Shown piece after piece: positions 24,501 through 37,371 of a stretch of DNA of 64,000 nt. A model generated the notes under the pieces. It worked only from the letters and a program-made list of their open reading frames with translations, had not been told where the DNA came from and ran no database searches. The position numbers and the translations under genes are program-made. The stretch is from Pleodorina starrii (taxonomy: Eukaryota; Chlorophyta; Chlorophyceae; Chlamydomonadales; Volvocaceae): positions 1,161,001-1,225,000 of the forward strand of contig BRXU01000029.1 in assembly GCA_030267565.1 (NCBI GenBank), in the 5' to 3' direction. Position 1 is the stretch's first letter. Each line of letters starts with the position of its first letter.

Positions 24501-25271
24501 CGCGCGCGTGCTGCAGCTGCAGCGCCGCCGCGTCATCCGGACCGAAATTCGCCAGAGAGGTGTAGCTGCGGGGGAGCTGCTTCAGGTAGGGCCACCAGAA
24601 CGAGTCCGGACCCCGAGACACCTCCAGTAGCAGGTGGCACGCCAAGGCCTGGAAGGGGCTCAGACCGCATGAGCCGACGGCGGCGCCGGCGGCGCCGCTG
24701 CCAGCAGCGGGGGCCGTCCTGGCCTGGTGCCGCTGCATCGAGGCAGCGAGCTGCGGGTCGCGCGCTGCGCTGCGGGTGGTCATCAGCAGCCGCTCCGGAA
24801 CCCGCAGTACGACCTCGCCTGGCCGAACCAGGGGGATGAAGACGGGGTGGGGTGGGATGGGCAAGAGCTACGGTTATTGAGCTAGTTGGGCAGGAAAAGC
24901 CGTCTTGAGTGCAGGATTGAGTTGAAAGTTGTGGGCTACCAATGGGGCTCCGCGTCTTGCTGTCCCTGGAGTGTTTTGGTCAACGATCGTCGCTGGCCTC
25001 GAGGCCTCCCTAAGGTGGGCGGGAACCACGCACGATGGAGTAGCTGGAATGGCAACAGATCTGTAAGGTGGCCTCGTGTTTCATGCGGATCGCGGGGCCG
25101 GGGGTTGGCGAGAGGGAGGATTGCAGCTGCGGCGGGCGAGTTGGCCTCACCGGGTTGCAGGTCCTTGGTGGCGACGATGCCGCGCCATCCCTCCGATACA
25201 TACTCGGCAACGATACCGTTGAATTCGATTCCGTTTCTGTTGCACCAACTAGTAAGCTCTGGGTCGGCCAT
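21599..25271 (-). CDS. SET-domain lysine methyltransferase, Rubisco-LSMT type
   Basis: Five exons on the minus strand: 25151-25271, 24429-24818, 23085-24190, 22420-22647, 21599-22279. All phases agree and give 841 residues, from ATG at 25271. Exons 1-2 hold the N-terminal SET half (GWRGIVATKDLQPGEVVLRVP). Exon 3 has the WLWAASSLHSRTM block, the DLHNY segment, and the C-terminal SET signature CYGRYTNLELLEHYGF. Exon 4 opens with DNPHD and continues into the LSMT substrate-binding region; exon 5 ends in Gln- and Ala-rich sequence. The family methylates lysines of Rubisco, aldolase, ribosomal proteins or histones; the substrate here is unknown. Two oddities: roughly 280 Gly/Ala-rich residues are inserted between DLHNY (about residue 212) and the signature (about 500), and the usual Asn-His pair reads Asn-Tyr. 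Confidence 0.85.
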
Positions 25272-27032
25272 ACCGCGTCGGCCTTCTCAGCATGCAGATG
25301 GCGGCTTCGCTAGGCCCGTCACGCGAGATAATGCTATGCTAAACGGTAAATTAAATGCAGGTAAAATTAATAATGGAACTGGTCTTGTCAAAGGGCTGTT
25401 ACGTGTTCGCTAAACTCGCAAGGCCAGAGTTGTGGGGTCAGTTGGAGGTCATTAACGAACTATTGGCAGCTGCTTGCGGCGGATGTAGCTTAAAAATCCT
25501 AAGCCAGGATGCACTAGTTCCAGAGGGGGGTTTTGTATTACGTACATTAAAACCTCGGATTCGAAAGCTGTCGCGGTTGAGTTACCGTACCCGTCCGTAC
25601 TGGTATAGTCAACCTTCGTCGTCGGCCTGGCTGGTACTCGTTCTAGGGCAGACGTGTGGTGCATTAGATGGTAGCCTTCAGTCCGGGCTGTTTTCTTGAG
25701 AGACGTTGTTACACAGCGACGGGACAAACCGAGGTCGACGCATCCGAAGCAGACCTGAACGCCAAAGCAATATCCCGATGCCACAGGCGAGGCACCCGAA
25801 CATCAAAACCAAAAGGTAAGCAACAAGCAATCTCTCAGCCAGACAGACGAACAAGACGGACGAAGGCAACGAAACTGGCGCGATCACGGTGAAATCCAGC
25901 TCATCGGACACCATCGGTCATCACCAGTCGGGACCAGTCTGAGGTGAACCCACAAAAACCTAGTTGGCCACCACCAGCGACATGCATTGGGACCAAAGAT
26001 GAAAAGACTCATCGCCGCATGTGTCGATGTACCCCCCTCCTGAGTACAAGTATCCTGAAGGCCCCATACCGACATGGGCACAACCGCACACGAACCCTCG
26101 CCAGGCCGAGCCAAGGCCTAGGCCAACCGTGCCCGCCACTGCAGAAGACTACGACAGAAGTAAGAACCCCAGCATGTCATCAACAAAGGGAACATAGGAC
26201 AGTTCTGAACAGTCGGCCCACCCAGTCAACTTCCTCGAAACATCGACATACAAAAATGATACTCTAATGTACGACTGCGCAGGGTTCGAAACCAAACAAC
26301 ACGCATCCGGAGGTTGACTGCGTTTGATCGATGACCGACAGGACGGACCGGGCACCCGACACTTAAACTTCTGGATCTTTACTGTCAGCTACGACTCATC
26401 ACTCTACGACTCATCACTCACAGCTACAAAATTCACCGATTTGCAAAGGAGACGAGCAGGTCCGATATAGACACGTCGTCCCGAGACTGCCAGGGCCCCA
26501 AACGGGCGCACTGCACTGGGTGTTCGTAACAGGGGTTCGTAATGCGCCTTGCCACTTGCCTGATGAAGCACCGGCTGACAAATAATCAGCACGTGCATAC
26601 ATCGCACTGCAACAACCACAACGACGGACGTACAAGGAATGCACCGCAATCATTCATCTCTTAAACATCAAATCACATTTAAGTGGATCACACCAATCAC
26701 ACAGCTAACAACTGAGAAGATGTCTCGATTTACTCATGAGAGCCCGAAAGATGCCGAAGGATGCCGATGCAGGATGATGTGATCCGAGGAGCCGCTTGTA
26801 AGCCAGGTACGAGTGCGGCCGCAGGAAGGCAGGATGCCAACACTTGCCGACCGGAACTCAAAGCCTTCGCCGTCCGCCGAGCCTTCGCCGACACCGCAAC
26901 CAACTCAAAGCATATGATTGCTCCACTGACTATCACGAGACCAATCACAACGAGGACAGACGCCATTTAGCTACAGCCTCCTTGCAGCCAATGTCCTCCC
27001 TGCGTCCTCCTCTTCGCAGCAGCTCATCACGC
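25272..27032. other. Gene-poor interval
   Basis: No supported gene. Base composition is less GC-rich than the genes. The short segment just below 27033 (around 26990-27032) matches the sequence just below the second paralogue's stop codon at 41013, so it belongs to the duplicated block. Confidence 0.45.
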
Positions 27033-30000
27033 TTAGTACGGTATGTGGCACTGCCCCACGAGCTGCAGCGTGTGAACCCCCGTCGGGTCCTGCTGCTGCA
27101 CCGGGCCCTGGGGCCCCTGCTGCTGATGCAGCTCCGCACCCTCGAGTCCACGGGCCCGCATCCACGCCTGGGTGACTTTCAGGGTATCCTGCTTGTACGA
27201 CTGCCACTTCGCAGCCACGCGGTCCGCCGCAACCGCCACGGCGGTGCGGTTCCGGAGCGTTTGCAGCTGCACTACTTGCGCCCCCACCAGCAGGGCCATC
27301 CGCAGGTTGATATGCATGGAGGCCAACTGATTCAGGATCCACAGCACCTCCTCCTCCGGCGGCGGCGCTGGTAGCGGCGGATCCCCAAAGCTAGCCCCAG
27401 CGACAGGGCCAGGGTTGCTGCCGCCGGGGCTGCCGCTGCCCGCGCTGCCGCCACCCTCACTGAAGGAACCCCGCAGGCGCTCCTGGTCCAGCCAAGCCAC
27501 ATCGGCGCCAGCCATGACACCCCCACCGTCGACGGCCCCCACAGCCTCAGTCGCGCCCGCAGGCGGCGCGGCGGCTGCAGCGGCGGGAGGCTGGCCCATC
27601 TGGCCGCCATTGGGAGCGGCCGCGGCACCGCCGTCACCACTTCCGGCCTTCAGCATGTGCGCATCGGCCGCCAGAGGCTGCTGGTCAGACCCCCCGCCGC
27701 CGGGGGTGGCGGTGGTCGCCGCCGCCGCCAGGGCGCCCATGGCGGCGGCTATGAACGCGGCCAGGCGGTTGCACCAGAAGACGAGGGTTCTCCTGGTCTG
27801 TAGGTCGGGCATGGCTGCGGGATGGATGGGGGTGGACAGGCAGGGAACAGGCGGGAGGGAGGGGCGGGCGGCATTACGACATCCAGTTGCAGGAGTGGGC
27901 CCCATTGCCCTACCAGCTCCCACCCCGCCGTCCTCTTCCGCGCAGTCCTCCCCAGCCCCGCGCACCGTCCACCCATCTCAGTGAATAGGGGCCAATGAAT
28001 GAATCCGTCCTCCGTTCGTCACTGGATGGACGCGGACGAGCGCACCTGTGATCCAGGTGTGCAGTTCATAGTCGTGCCGGAAGGCAGCCCGCACGTCTTG
28101 CGACGTGTAGCGAGACTCAGAGTCCGGGTCGCTAAACGCCTCCCTGCTACCTGGTGATCCACACCGTTCGGAGCATTGCATCATGTGTGGGGTCGCCAGC
28201 GCCTATGTGTTATCTGAGTTTTGAAACGCCGCCGCATGGCTACGTGAGGCTTGTGAACGCTTTCATATCCTTTAGGAGAGGTGGGGTCCCACATATCGAT
28301 TCCACCAAGACCCGTCGAGGCAAAGCAACACTTTTACACACGTAGGATCGTCTGCGGCGGTCCGGCTGCGGGGTCGTCCAAGGCGCCGTCGTCAGCATTT
28401 CGCTCCCCACCGCAGCAAGTGCCCCCTATGCGCCACGAAGATGATCTATCTAAATGATACCCTTTATATTACTGAGGCGAAAATTGGGCACGCGCCGCCG
28501 GGACGGTGGGATGCGCCTCGCAGTGGGAGCCTGGGAGCACTCCGCCGCAAAACGGAAACGGTTGTGCGGATCGATGCGAGGGTGGGCCGCGAAGTGTTCG
28601 TTGCGAACGTGATGGCTCGGCGTCAGACCTAGTTCTGCCACCGAAATTCAGTTCTTGGCGCAAGCGCCGATTTTGTTTGAATGAATAATAGTTTTACAGT
28701 GGACCCAAAAGGATTACCGGCGCATTCCGTACCTGACGCTGCTGCGGCCGAACCCCAAACCGCGGGAACCGCGGTTTGATTTTGTTCATTCGCTGTTCAT
28801 TCTGCTTGCTTATTAACGAATCGTGTTAGCTTAGTCCTGCTCGTGTCTGCTCGAACAGGGTGATTGTGATTGTGTTCGGTTTTGCCGTGTTTGGCAACTG
28901 GCATGGACAAAACAACAGGATAACCGCTGCACATCGCACCGCACAGCGCACACACCCGACATCATCTTAGGCCAGCCAGTGACGCAGCCGACGCCGAATC
29001 CCAAGGCTTAACACTCTAGCCCCCACTTAGTCGGTACTAGCGAGGTGGCTGCTGAGGTGTGATCAGGAGGGCCAGGCTCCGGCTGGTAGCACTAACTGGC
29101 CGTGTTCCCCAGCGATAATGGGGCGAGGAGAACGACTGCGATAGTGTCGTGGATCGTCGTACAGGTGTCGTGCGGATTGGACCACAACTGGTGGCGGCTG
29201 GTCGGCTCGCTATATAAGCAAATGCCAGAGTCCCGGCGGCAGGCCCCCGTCCCCTTAAACCACGCCAGAGCGTGCTCGGTGTAACAATAATAATAACCCC
29301 CACTTACGACCCCCACCTCTATGTCTGTCAAAACCCTAAGTTAAGGGCGCACCTGCAATCCAGTTGTACAGCCGAGGTCGTGCCGGAAGGCCGCCCGTGC
29401 GTCGGGCGACATGCAGCCGTCGGGCTCCAGCGGATCGGGCAGCAGCAGCATGGAGCACTCCATCAGGCGCTCGCCGGGGCTCATGCACGCGTCCGGACTG
29501 GCGCTGAGCATTTGCAACAGCGTGCAACCCTCCCCCTGCTCCTCCTCCTCCGTCTTCTCCTCAGCACAGCGGTGCCATGCGGCTGCGGCATACGCATCCG
29601 GAGCGGCGGCTGCAGCGGGCGCAGCGTTTTCAGGAGATGCAGCAGCGTTCTTGTGCACGTCCGCGTCCGTAGCGCGTGTTTGGTAGCCGTCTAATAAGCC
29701 GTCTAAGCCGCCGTCGAAGTCGCCAGGGACGTCTAAGCCGTCGAAGGCGTCGAAGGCGTCTAAGCCGTCGAAGCCTCCGGAGCCGCTCAAGCCGCCCAGG
29801 CCGTGGGCACCATCGGGAGTGGCACCGCTGGTTGCTGCGATGCCGCTGGACGGCCATACGGGCGTGCTGGTCTCGGGCCGCATCTGTTGGGTTTTGGGGG
29901 GTAAGGTAAAAGGCAGCTGAGACACGGCAGATACAGTTCTTTTGGGGGGGGACCGGGGGGACAATCAAGGGCATGGACAAATTGCGAGGGAGTCACAGGA

Positions 30001-33000
30001 GTGGCAGTGCTCTTGGTGTTTCTGACTGGTTACAATATACGATACAGGTGTGTGGTGGATGCATTCTCCCTCGCTCGTTGTGGCTTCCTGGCCATGGGAG
30101 CATACATGTAGGCGGGGAGCACGAGACGCACCTGCTGGGGAGCCAAGCCGCCGGGCACGGGTGACGGCACCTGGGGCGGCGGCTGCGGCGCTGGCGGTGG
30201 AGGCCTGCAGCAGTGCGGGTGGAGGTTGGAAGGGGCGAGGCACATCAGAGCCTCGCAGGTTGTGGTGAACGAAGCAACAGTGGCTCCGATGTGAGCCGGA
30301 GCGCCGGGATCCGTCGCTAATGGAGGAGCCTCATGCCTGAAATTCTCCGTGACTGCAGTATTCTTCAGCCTTCCCCTCGGGTTCGCGCATTGCTACCGTA
30401 TCTGGGCATCTTCGGCGTTCCGGCCCGGTTTCGCTTTATTTCTGCTCTCGACGTAATCGCTGCAGTGCAAGGTACTTTGGCCGCTGGCCTTGCCCTTCCG
30501 AGGATCTGGAACCCACTGGAACAAGCAACTAAAGTAAAGCAGACCAGGCAAGCAAGCCAGCAGCTCTCGCCCCAGCTAGCTGCACCGCGTGTCACGTGGG
30601 CCTTACCCGGCAAACTCGCCGAGCTGAGCGGCGGCGGGCTGCGGCCCATAGGAGGGGGCCGGGCTGCAAGGCACCGACAGACCCACAGCCGGAGCCGCAG
30701 GGTGCAAGCCCATCTGGGACGGCGGTGGCCCCCACAAGCTGGCCGGGGCCGGGGTGGCGGACGGCTGCCTCGACCAGGCGGCGGTGTAACCAGCTGCTGC
30801 CGACCAGGCCTCGGGCTGCTGCTGCTGTGGCAGCTGCAGCAGCTGCTGCGGCGGCAGTAGTTGCTGCTGCTGCAGCAGCTGCTGCTGCTGCAGCGGCAGT
30901 GGTGGCTGCAGCGGCCCAAACTGCGGCAGCTGGTGCTGATGTTGGTGTTGAAGCGGACCCGGCGCACCGAAGCAGTAGGACTGAGGAGCCACGTATTCGC
31001 TGGGGAGGGTAGCAGCAAAGCCCCCCCAGGAGGCTGCCTTGGCCCAAGGCACGGCCTCTGCACCGGGGCCAGGCGGGAGGTAGGCAGGCCCTATCGGGTA
31101 CGGCATGCTGGTACCGCCGCTGCCGCTGCCGCTGCCGCTGGCCCCGCCGAACGGCCTGTTGAACAGAGTGCCGACGGATGCAGCAGCGGCGAAGGGAGAC
31201 CAGCTGCCGGCTCCGTAGGCTCCACCGAGTAAAAGGCCCGGGTGTTGCGGCGCAGGCGGCCCCAGGGGTTGCGCGGGCAGGGCGGGGCGCCAGTCGGGCG
31301 TCGGCGGCCGCTCGTACTGCAAGTAAGGGGAGATGGGCGTGTAGGTTACGAGGTCATGCGCACCCTCACAGAGACCTATCACGGCAAAGCGGCTCTGACA
31401 ATCAACTGCTTGCATCGGTACCATATCCCGGCAGCACAGCTGGCAACCAAGGCAAGGCAGGTGTCAACACTAGGCCCCAAAAGTACAGACGTAGCTTTCG
31501 GGCAGCGCACTCGGACGACATGCCGTACATACACAGCAGGGTGTGAAGCCCACTGTATGTGGGGCAACACAGCGCCACAGCAGGCACAGCACGCAAGGAC
31601 GCAAGATGGGTATGTACTCGTTGGGGCCCGCCGCCGCGCACTGAGTAACAGTCATCATCAGGACCGTGTGTGCGCGTGGGACACACCGGCGTCTTCCAGA
31701 GCCGGCCTGGGGACTTCGTGGGGGTCCTTGTTACGAACATGGCGGGCTGGGGCGGCTTGGTCACGAGCTGGTCCATCCACGTCTGCAGCGAGTGAGGGGC
31801 CCGGGTCACGAACGATTGGATCGGTGCGTGCGTGTGTAGTTGCGAATCGACACCCATCGCGGCCTCGTTACCGGCACCTCGCCCGGTTTCTCACCGCGAG
31901 AAGGACATGCAATCAACGACACGACATGCGACACGTTCTGGCCAGGAGCCCGCTGCTTCTGGGACAACACCCCACCGGCACAAATGCGTCGCCTGCGTGC
32001 CTCGTTCCTTCGTTGCCACGCCCTGCATCCGGACCCGAGGGTCGGTGTGGCCGCCAGGCTCTGAGCGAGGCCGAGCAAGGATGGCTGCGAGGTGAGGGGA
32101 AAGCACTCCCGCCAGAAGTCCACTTCGTGTTGCCGTTGAGCGAGCATACATGGACACCCCACTGTGCCATGCATCCAGAACATACAACAGAGGCCGTAAG
32201 CCCCGAACGCTAACGAGGGATCCCGATCAGGCCCCACCGAAGACAGGGCAGCGTCCCTCTTTCTCTGCTCTCCCACCAGGGAGACATACAACCGTCTTGC
32301 CCTGTCCTAGGTATCTACCCTAGCTACCTCGACAAGTCTTGCGCTCTCGAACTCCAGGTGGCCCAACTCCTTTTCCGCCTTGAAGGTAATGTGCCTGTCG
32401 GGTAGGCGCGAGGCAGGGGAGGGCACCGGGCAGCAGAGCTTGATGGTTGGGGGGGCGTGGCATGGCATGGTGGCTGGGGAGCTGCCGGCGTGCTGGGCAG
32501 CAGGGCGTCCGCGAGATCTGTGAGAGGCCCGTCCGTCGGGCGCACAGTGCGGCGGTTCGCGATCGCCCGTCAAATAAAAGGGCAAGCAAGCAGGCATGCG
32601 CGTCGTCACGACATTATTGCTATACGGCCGCACCTCACCTACCGCCATGCCCCCGACTTTGCGTTTCTCGCTGCGAAGCGATGCACTACACAGCAGACTG
32701 GCGGAAGCCAGCGGCCACCTACCGCCGCAGCTGGCACGCGTCCATTAACCGAGCGTCTGCTGGAAACCGGGTACTATATATCAAAATCTCGGAACGTCGG
32801 AAGGCCCTCCCGCCTATCCCACAAGACACCCAGCGCAGTGTCGCACGCCACCCACCCGTCTTTGCTGACTCTGGTTATGACGAGCGTTTCCTCTCGGCCA
32901 CTGTCCAAGGGCGGCATCAGGACGTATCCCGTTGTGTTGTCTTTGATTTTGTCTTTCCGCCAGGAGATGTAATCCCTGCAGGGAGACGGGTCGTCGGGGT

Positions 33001-36000
33001 CGGGGATGGACGGGAAGTGTTCACACGCGGCAAGAGGCGGAGCGCGCGCGCGGAGAAGGGGTTGCAAGATCGCTCTCGCCCAGAACTTGTGGTTTTCATG
33101 AGAAATCATCGTTCGTTACACACAAAGGGTACCTGCAAGCAATGAAAGCCGTCCTTATTCGGTAGGTAGGCCGGGTGAGGGCCGGCTACCGCGAAAGCTA
33201 TCGCTAAGGCCTTAATGCCCACAGCCTCGCAGCAACCACCCTATGTAGCTACAAAACCCGAAAATCACTCCTCCACGCCTTCGCGGACACCTTAACTGGC
33301 ACCATGTGCCGTACCAACGCCCTTATGAGGGCACAACTCCTCTGAGTTCACAGAAAACCTTGGTTTTCTAGCGTTGCACTCAGAAAACCTTCAGGTTTCC
33401 AACAATGCGGAATGAAGGCGAGGACGACCGACGTTGTGGTCCACGGGGCCCGACAGCGGATCCAATGCACGCACCCACACGGGAATTGCTGTTGGATACA
33501 TTCAGGGTACAAGCTCAGGCACTGGGAGCCCGATCTATTCGCTCAAGGTAGGTACGTAAGATAACTGAAACCTGACACGACAGTGTCAAGTAGTTTGCGC
33601 CGGCGTGCAATCATCTCTTCATCTGGGTGCACTATTATCATGCGTGGGGTGTATCGCCTGACAAAAGTGAATCCAGATATATGATTGCACTTTGGCGCAA
33701 ACTTGTGTGTTCATGGATTGAGGTCCAGAGCGAGTGCCAAAGCGCAATCGCTTCCTTGGCAATTGCGCCTGAGTGCGCACTTGCTGGCATGTCCGTCGTG
33801 CTCTTTGTGTCAGGCCCTGGACGGCAGCAGTCGCCGCTGCATGCGGCGGGTAACCCGCCCACGGGTCACGCCCCACCGTCATTGTCCCCCATTTCCCGGT
33901 CTTCAAATGCACCCCGCACGCGCTACCCTCTCATCACCCGTTCAGGGCCGCGGGTCGGGGTGGCAGGAGCGGGTCGTCGGACGACGCGCGCAGCGAGTCC
34001 ACTTCGGGCTGCGGCAGCGGAAGGGAAAGCTTGGAAGGGTCCTCGAGCGGCACTGCAAGGGGGGCAGAACGGCAGATGGCATGGGGAATAGTCGTAAGGC
34101 GGATTGTCGTACGCACATCAGCCAGGCGGTTCCTGCGAACCATGAAACGAGCACCGCACAAACAACCAGCAGCCAAGCTTACGTACGGCAGTATGTAGCT
34201 TGCCCCAGCTCGCGCATCCATGCCCAGCCAGCGGACCCTGTGCGCTGCAGCATGTGACCCTCCCCCCCCACACACACACCTGCACCCTGTGCCTCCAGCC
34301 AGTCAAACACTCCGCTGCGTTTGGTGCAACGTAACGGGTAGCCAACCACGGGGCAGTCGGGCAGCGAGACGTAGACGTAGTGGCCGTACTTATCCGCTTT
34401 CAAGTGCTTGAGCACCGTGCGACGATCACGCGAGATGCGCTGGGGAGGGTGTAGGGGCGGGACAGGCAGATTACCCCAAAGCAGCGGCGGCGCGCGGCAG
34501 GGACTGACGGATGCAGCGGCACAAGGGTGGCTGTCTTTCCTCAACGAAAAACCGCCGGACAGATCCCCGTAAGGAAAGGTCCATCCCGGAATTTAATCTT
34601 CCGCTGGGTCTGACCGAACCTTTGCCCTCTGCCGCGCCTGGTTTGTGCTTCTCTCATCACTTTTCTGATTGCTTGCTCGTCCGTTTCGCCGTTCCGGGAC
34701 CCATTTACCCCTGACTAGATATCCTTTCCTGCCCTCTTGCTTTCGCGTCGCCGCCTGGATTATTTGGGTTTCGTGTGATCCTACTCGCTTGCCTGCTTGC
34801 TTGCTTCCCCTCCTCCTTCGCCATTGCCATACTCACACCCTTTTCCTGCGCTCTTGCCCGCTTCGACTTCTCCATTGAGCGCAGGTAAGTCTATATTTTG
34901 TCGGGTTTTGATGTCTGGGCGCTCATGCCGTTGTTGCGCTGTCGCACGTACTCGTCCATCTGGATGGGCAGGTCTGGCGGCGACGCGGTCGCTACGTTTC
35001 GTTCCCGTCCTAAGGTTACGGGTCAGTATTACGGGTCCGCTCGATGACGCCGTTTCCGTCCCGTCATGCCGTCAGTGCAGAATCTTCTTTATTACTCCCA
35101 AGCCTATTTTCCCCATTGACGTCAAGTATCAAAATTCAGGAGAACGCTAGGAGCATAGGAACTTAACAGGCGATCGATACAAGCCAACCGTCTTGAAAAC
35201 GCAGGCCGCAAAACGCTACCCTTATCATAATTGGGCTATGTGAAAGAACCGCAGGGGAACCCCTGCCACCCTGCCGATATCATGACTGCAACATACAGAG
35301 TGGCAACTAGCGCTTCTATGGGAAATATCCTGGCATCACATATCTTTGGCCGCTAGTATCTCCTTCTCCTGCATGGGCGCTTTTTTCTACTGTCGTGCTT
35401 TTAGGCGTTTTAGTTCCCTTGGGCCCTCGGCTCGTATGGGTTTTTGTTCATGAGAGGGGCACGCACCCCCAACCATGTAACAAACACACACATATCTGTT
35501 AGCAGGCAGGGTAACGACGCACCCACAATTCACTCGACCAACAAACAACTAAACGGAAAATTGTCGTTCACCTACAACCGTCATGATGATCTCACCACGA
35601 CTACCAAGGCTGTGTCCTTGTAGTCCTTGTCCACCAGATAGAAGTGGGTAGGGTACTTGACACCCTGGGGCTCAGAGTGGTAATACCTCCACTCCCGAGC
35701 AACGCCACCGCCACCGATGCCAACGCCGGCCGCCGCCCCGCCACAGGCTGAAGCCGAAGGCCCGCCGCGGTCCATCCCAGCAGGCGGCATTCGCAGCTGC
35801 AGCTGCGGCTGCTGCGGTTGTGAACGTTGTTGGTGCTGTTGGGGAAGCCTCGAGGAGTACTGCTGCTGCAGCCCAGCAGGCTCCTGAAACTGCGGCCCCT
35901 GCTGCAGCTGTCGTTGCGGCGGGCGGTGGTGGTGTTGCACGGCGGCGGCGAGGTGGTGCTCGTACGGTCGCTGCGGCAGCACCTGCTGCTGCTGTTGCTG

Positions 36001-36877
36001 CTGCTGCTGCCCCTGCTGCTGCGGCTGCAGCCCCTGCTGCTGCGGCTGCTGCTGCTGCTGCTGCGGCTGCAGCCCCTGCTGCTGCGGCTGCTGCTGCTGC
36101 GGCGGCGGCTGCAGCCCCTGCTGCTGCGGCTGCTGCTGCTGCTGCTGCGGCGGCGGCGGCTGCCGCGGCTGAGGCGGCGGCGGCACCTGCCCCTGCTGCT
36201 GCGGCGTCTCCGGATTGGGAGCGGGCCCGACACCAGCGATTGAGAGGTGGTGATTGGGTGCACGCGTGTAACCGTCCGGCAGCGGTAAGGTGGCTGGGGT
36301 GGAGGGGTTGGAGTGCAGAAGGGGGCCGGGGCAGTAGCCGTGCTGAGGGCCGAACAAGCACTGGTCGGACGGCGTTGGCGCGCCTGTGGGCACCAGAGGC
36401 GTGTTCCGCCGGCGGAGATAGAGGGACGAGGGGAGGGAGCAAGGGAGGTGTGTGGCGAAGTGGCTAATGTACGAAATTTTGCATCAAAATGCTGCTGGCC
36501 TGCCGCATCCGGGTGCTTTGCTACCCAAAACGCTCGAGGAATATGACCGCTTCAGCGTGCCGGACCCTCATGCACTTCCAAAATGCCACAGAAACAAAAA
36601 AGCTGTGGTACATACATACGCCCGCCTCTGCAGTCATGCAACAAATCCGCGTCGCTTACTGAAGGAAAGCGCTCAGAGGGGAAGATAAGAGTGGCTTCTA
36701 GGCAACCTGCAACTAGAGAACCGACCCCGACCCCAGCCGACCTTGACCGCGCTGGAGTCCACTAAAGCAGTGCTCGCTCGTTTGCACGTAGGGCTGCTGC
36801 TGGCACTGCGGCTGCTGAGGCCTTGCCCATGCTGATGAGGAGTCGTCGCCCGCTGTTGACGGGCCGCACTCGACCAT
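27033..36877 (-). CDS. Tandem paralogue 1: Gln/Ala/Pro-rich, candidate VARL (regA/rls-like) regulator, C-terminal frameshift
   Basis: Eleven exons on the minus strand: 36742-36877, 35596-36383, 34280-34439, 33938-34052, 32856-32975, 32328-32394, 31735-31782, 30607-31316, 30132-30204, 29353-29883, 27033-27814. Each pairs with an exon of the gene at 41013-48867. Exon 1 has GPS and AWARPQQPQ. Exon 2 is Gln/Pro-rich and ends EWRYYHSEPQGVKYP. Exons 2-7 (about residues 275-477) form the conserved domain, with SLPDCPVVGYPLRC, DYISWRKD and LEFESARLVETWMDQL; the last resembles the C-terminal half of SAND domains, which is why I suggest VARL. Exon 11 is helical (VLWILNQLASMHINLRMALL). Exon 10 lacks one base near 29375 compared with the paralogue and with the partial duplicate at 28046-28150. 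The summed exons (3530) are one base short of a multiple of three, so exon 11 would be read out of frame. This could be a real lesion, an assembly error or a chimera. Nuclear regulator by inference. Confidence 0.55.
28046..28150 (-). pseudogene. Duplicate copy of part of exon 10 inside paralogue 1
   Basis: On the minus strand this reads YTSQDVRAAFRHDYELHTWI, matching the exon 10 end of paralogue 2 (YTSPDVRAAFRHDPRLYNWI). A CACCAG acceptor and GTGCGC donor bound 105 bases, phase 1 at both ends, so as an exon it would be a symmetric cassette. It lies between the frameshifted exon 10 and exon 11. It may be a duplicated exon or the trace of a third, mostly deleted gene copy. Confidence 0.55.
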
Positions 36878-37202
36878 AATGGCAGCAGGCAGGCATGCAG
36901 CGAGCAGCAGCGTCTTGCCTCAAGCAGGCGGTCCAAGGTTATGTACTAGGCAGGGGTGCAAGGATAATCTGCCACGTGAAGGCCGTATTGCCGCGTGCTT
37001 GAAGCGTGCCGAGGGCGGCTTGGCCGCAAGTACTACTCCCGGTTGTGTACTCCTGCCAAGAATGGGCCGGATTTATGGTCTGGCCTACCTAACCTCCAAC
37101 ACCGTACTGCTTCGGGGTCTGCGGTTCTGGCTAGAGTGACTTCATTCCCTAGGCTGGTTGTTATCGTATGCATTCCCGGGCTGTATGTAAGAGTGACTTG
37201 GG

Positions 37203-37371
37203 CTCCTTGGGGAGATGCACGGACCGCTCGTTCAACGGACGCCGCCCGCTTGCCGGATCCGACCGGAGGAAGCGCAAGCCCCAGGACGACTAGATTGATG
37301 GCGAATCCCAGCAGGTTTCAAGGGCTGGACAAGACGGAAGTTAGGGTTCTGTGAGTGCCGTACAGGCTCTC
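37203..37371 (-). promoter_or_regulatory. Conserved upstream block of paralogue 1
   Basis: Two patches, 37203-37256 and 37332-37371, align with 49081-49134 and 49223-49263 upstream of paralogue 2, in the same order and with similar spacing (76 and 89 bases apart). Shared words include GCCCG(C/T)TTGCCGG and TGCCGTACA. They sit 330-500 bases from the start codon and may be promoter, 5' untranslated sequence or simple homology from the duplication. Confidence 0.5.

Noticed and set aside
26270..26310. A GGTTCGAA-like T-loop suggesting a tRNA
   Set aside because: No matching acceptor, D-arm or anticodon stem could be built around it.
29400..36060. CTG/CAG-rich direct repeats as a CRISPR-like or satellite array
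   Set aside because: They encode glutamine, alanine and proline runs within exons, and no regular spacer structure exists.
35820..36467. Long + strand frame of mostly alanine opposite paralogue 1
   Set aside because: It is the antisense shadow of CAG/CTG-coded glutamine runs in exon 2, with no splice or start support.
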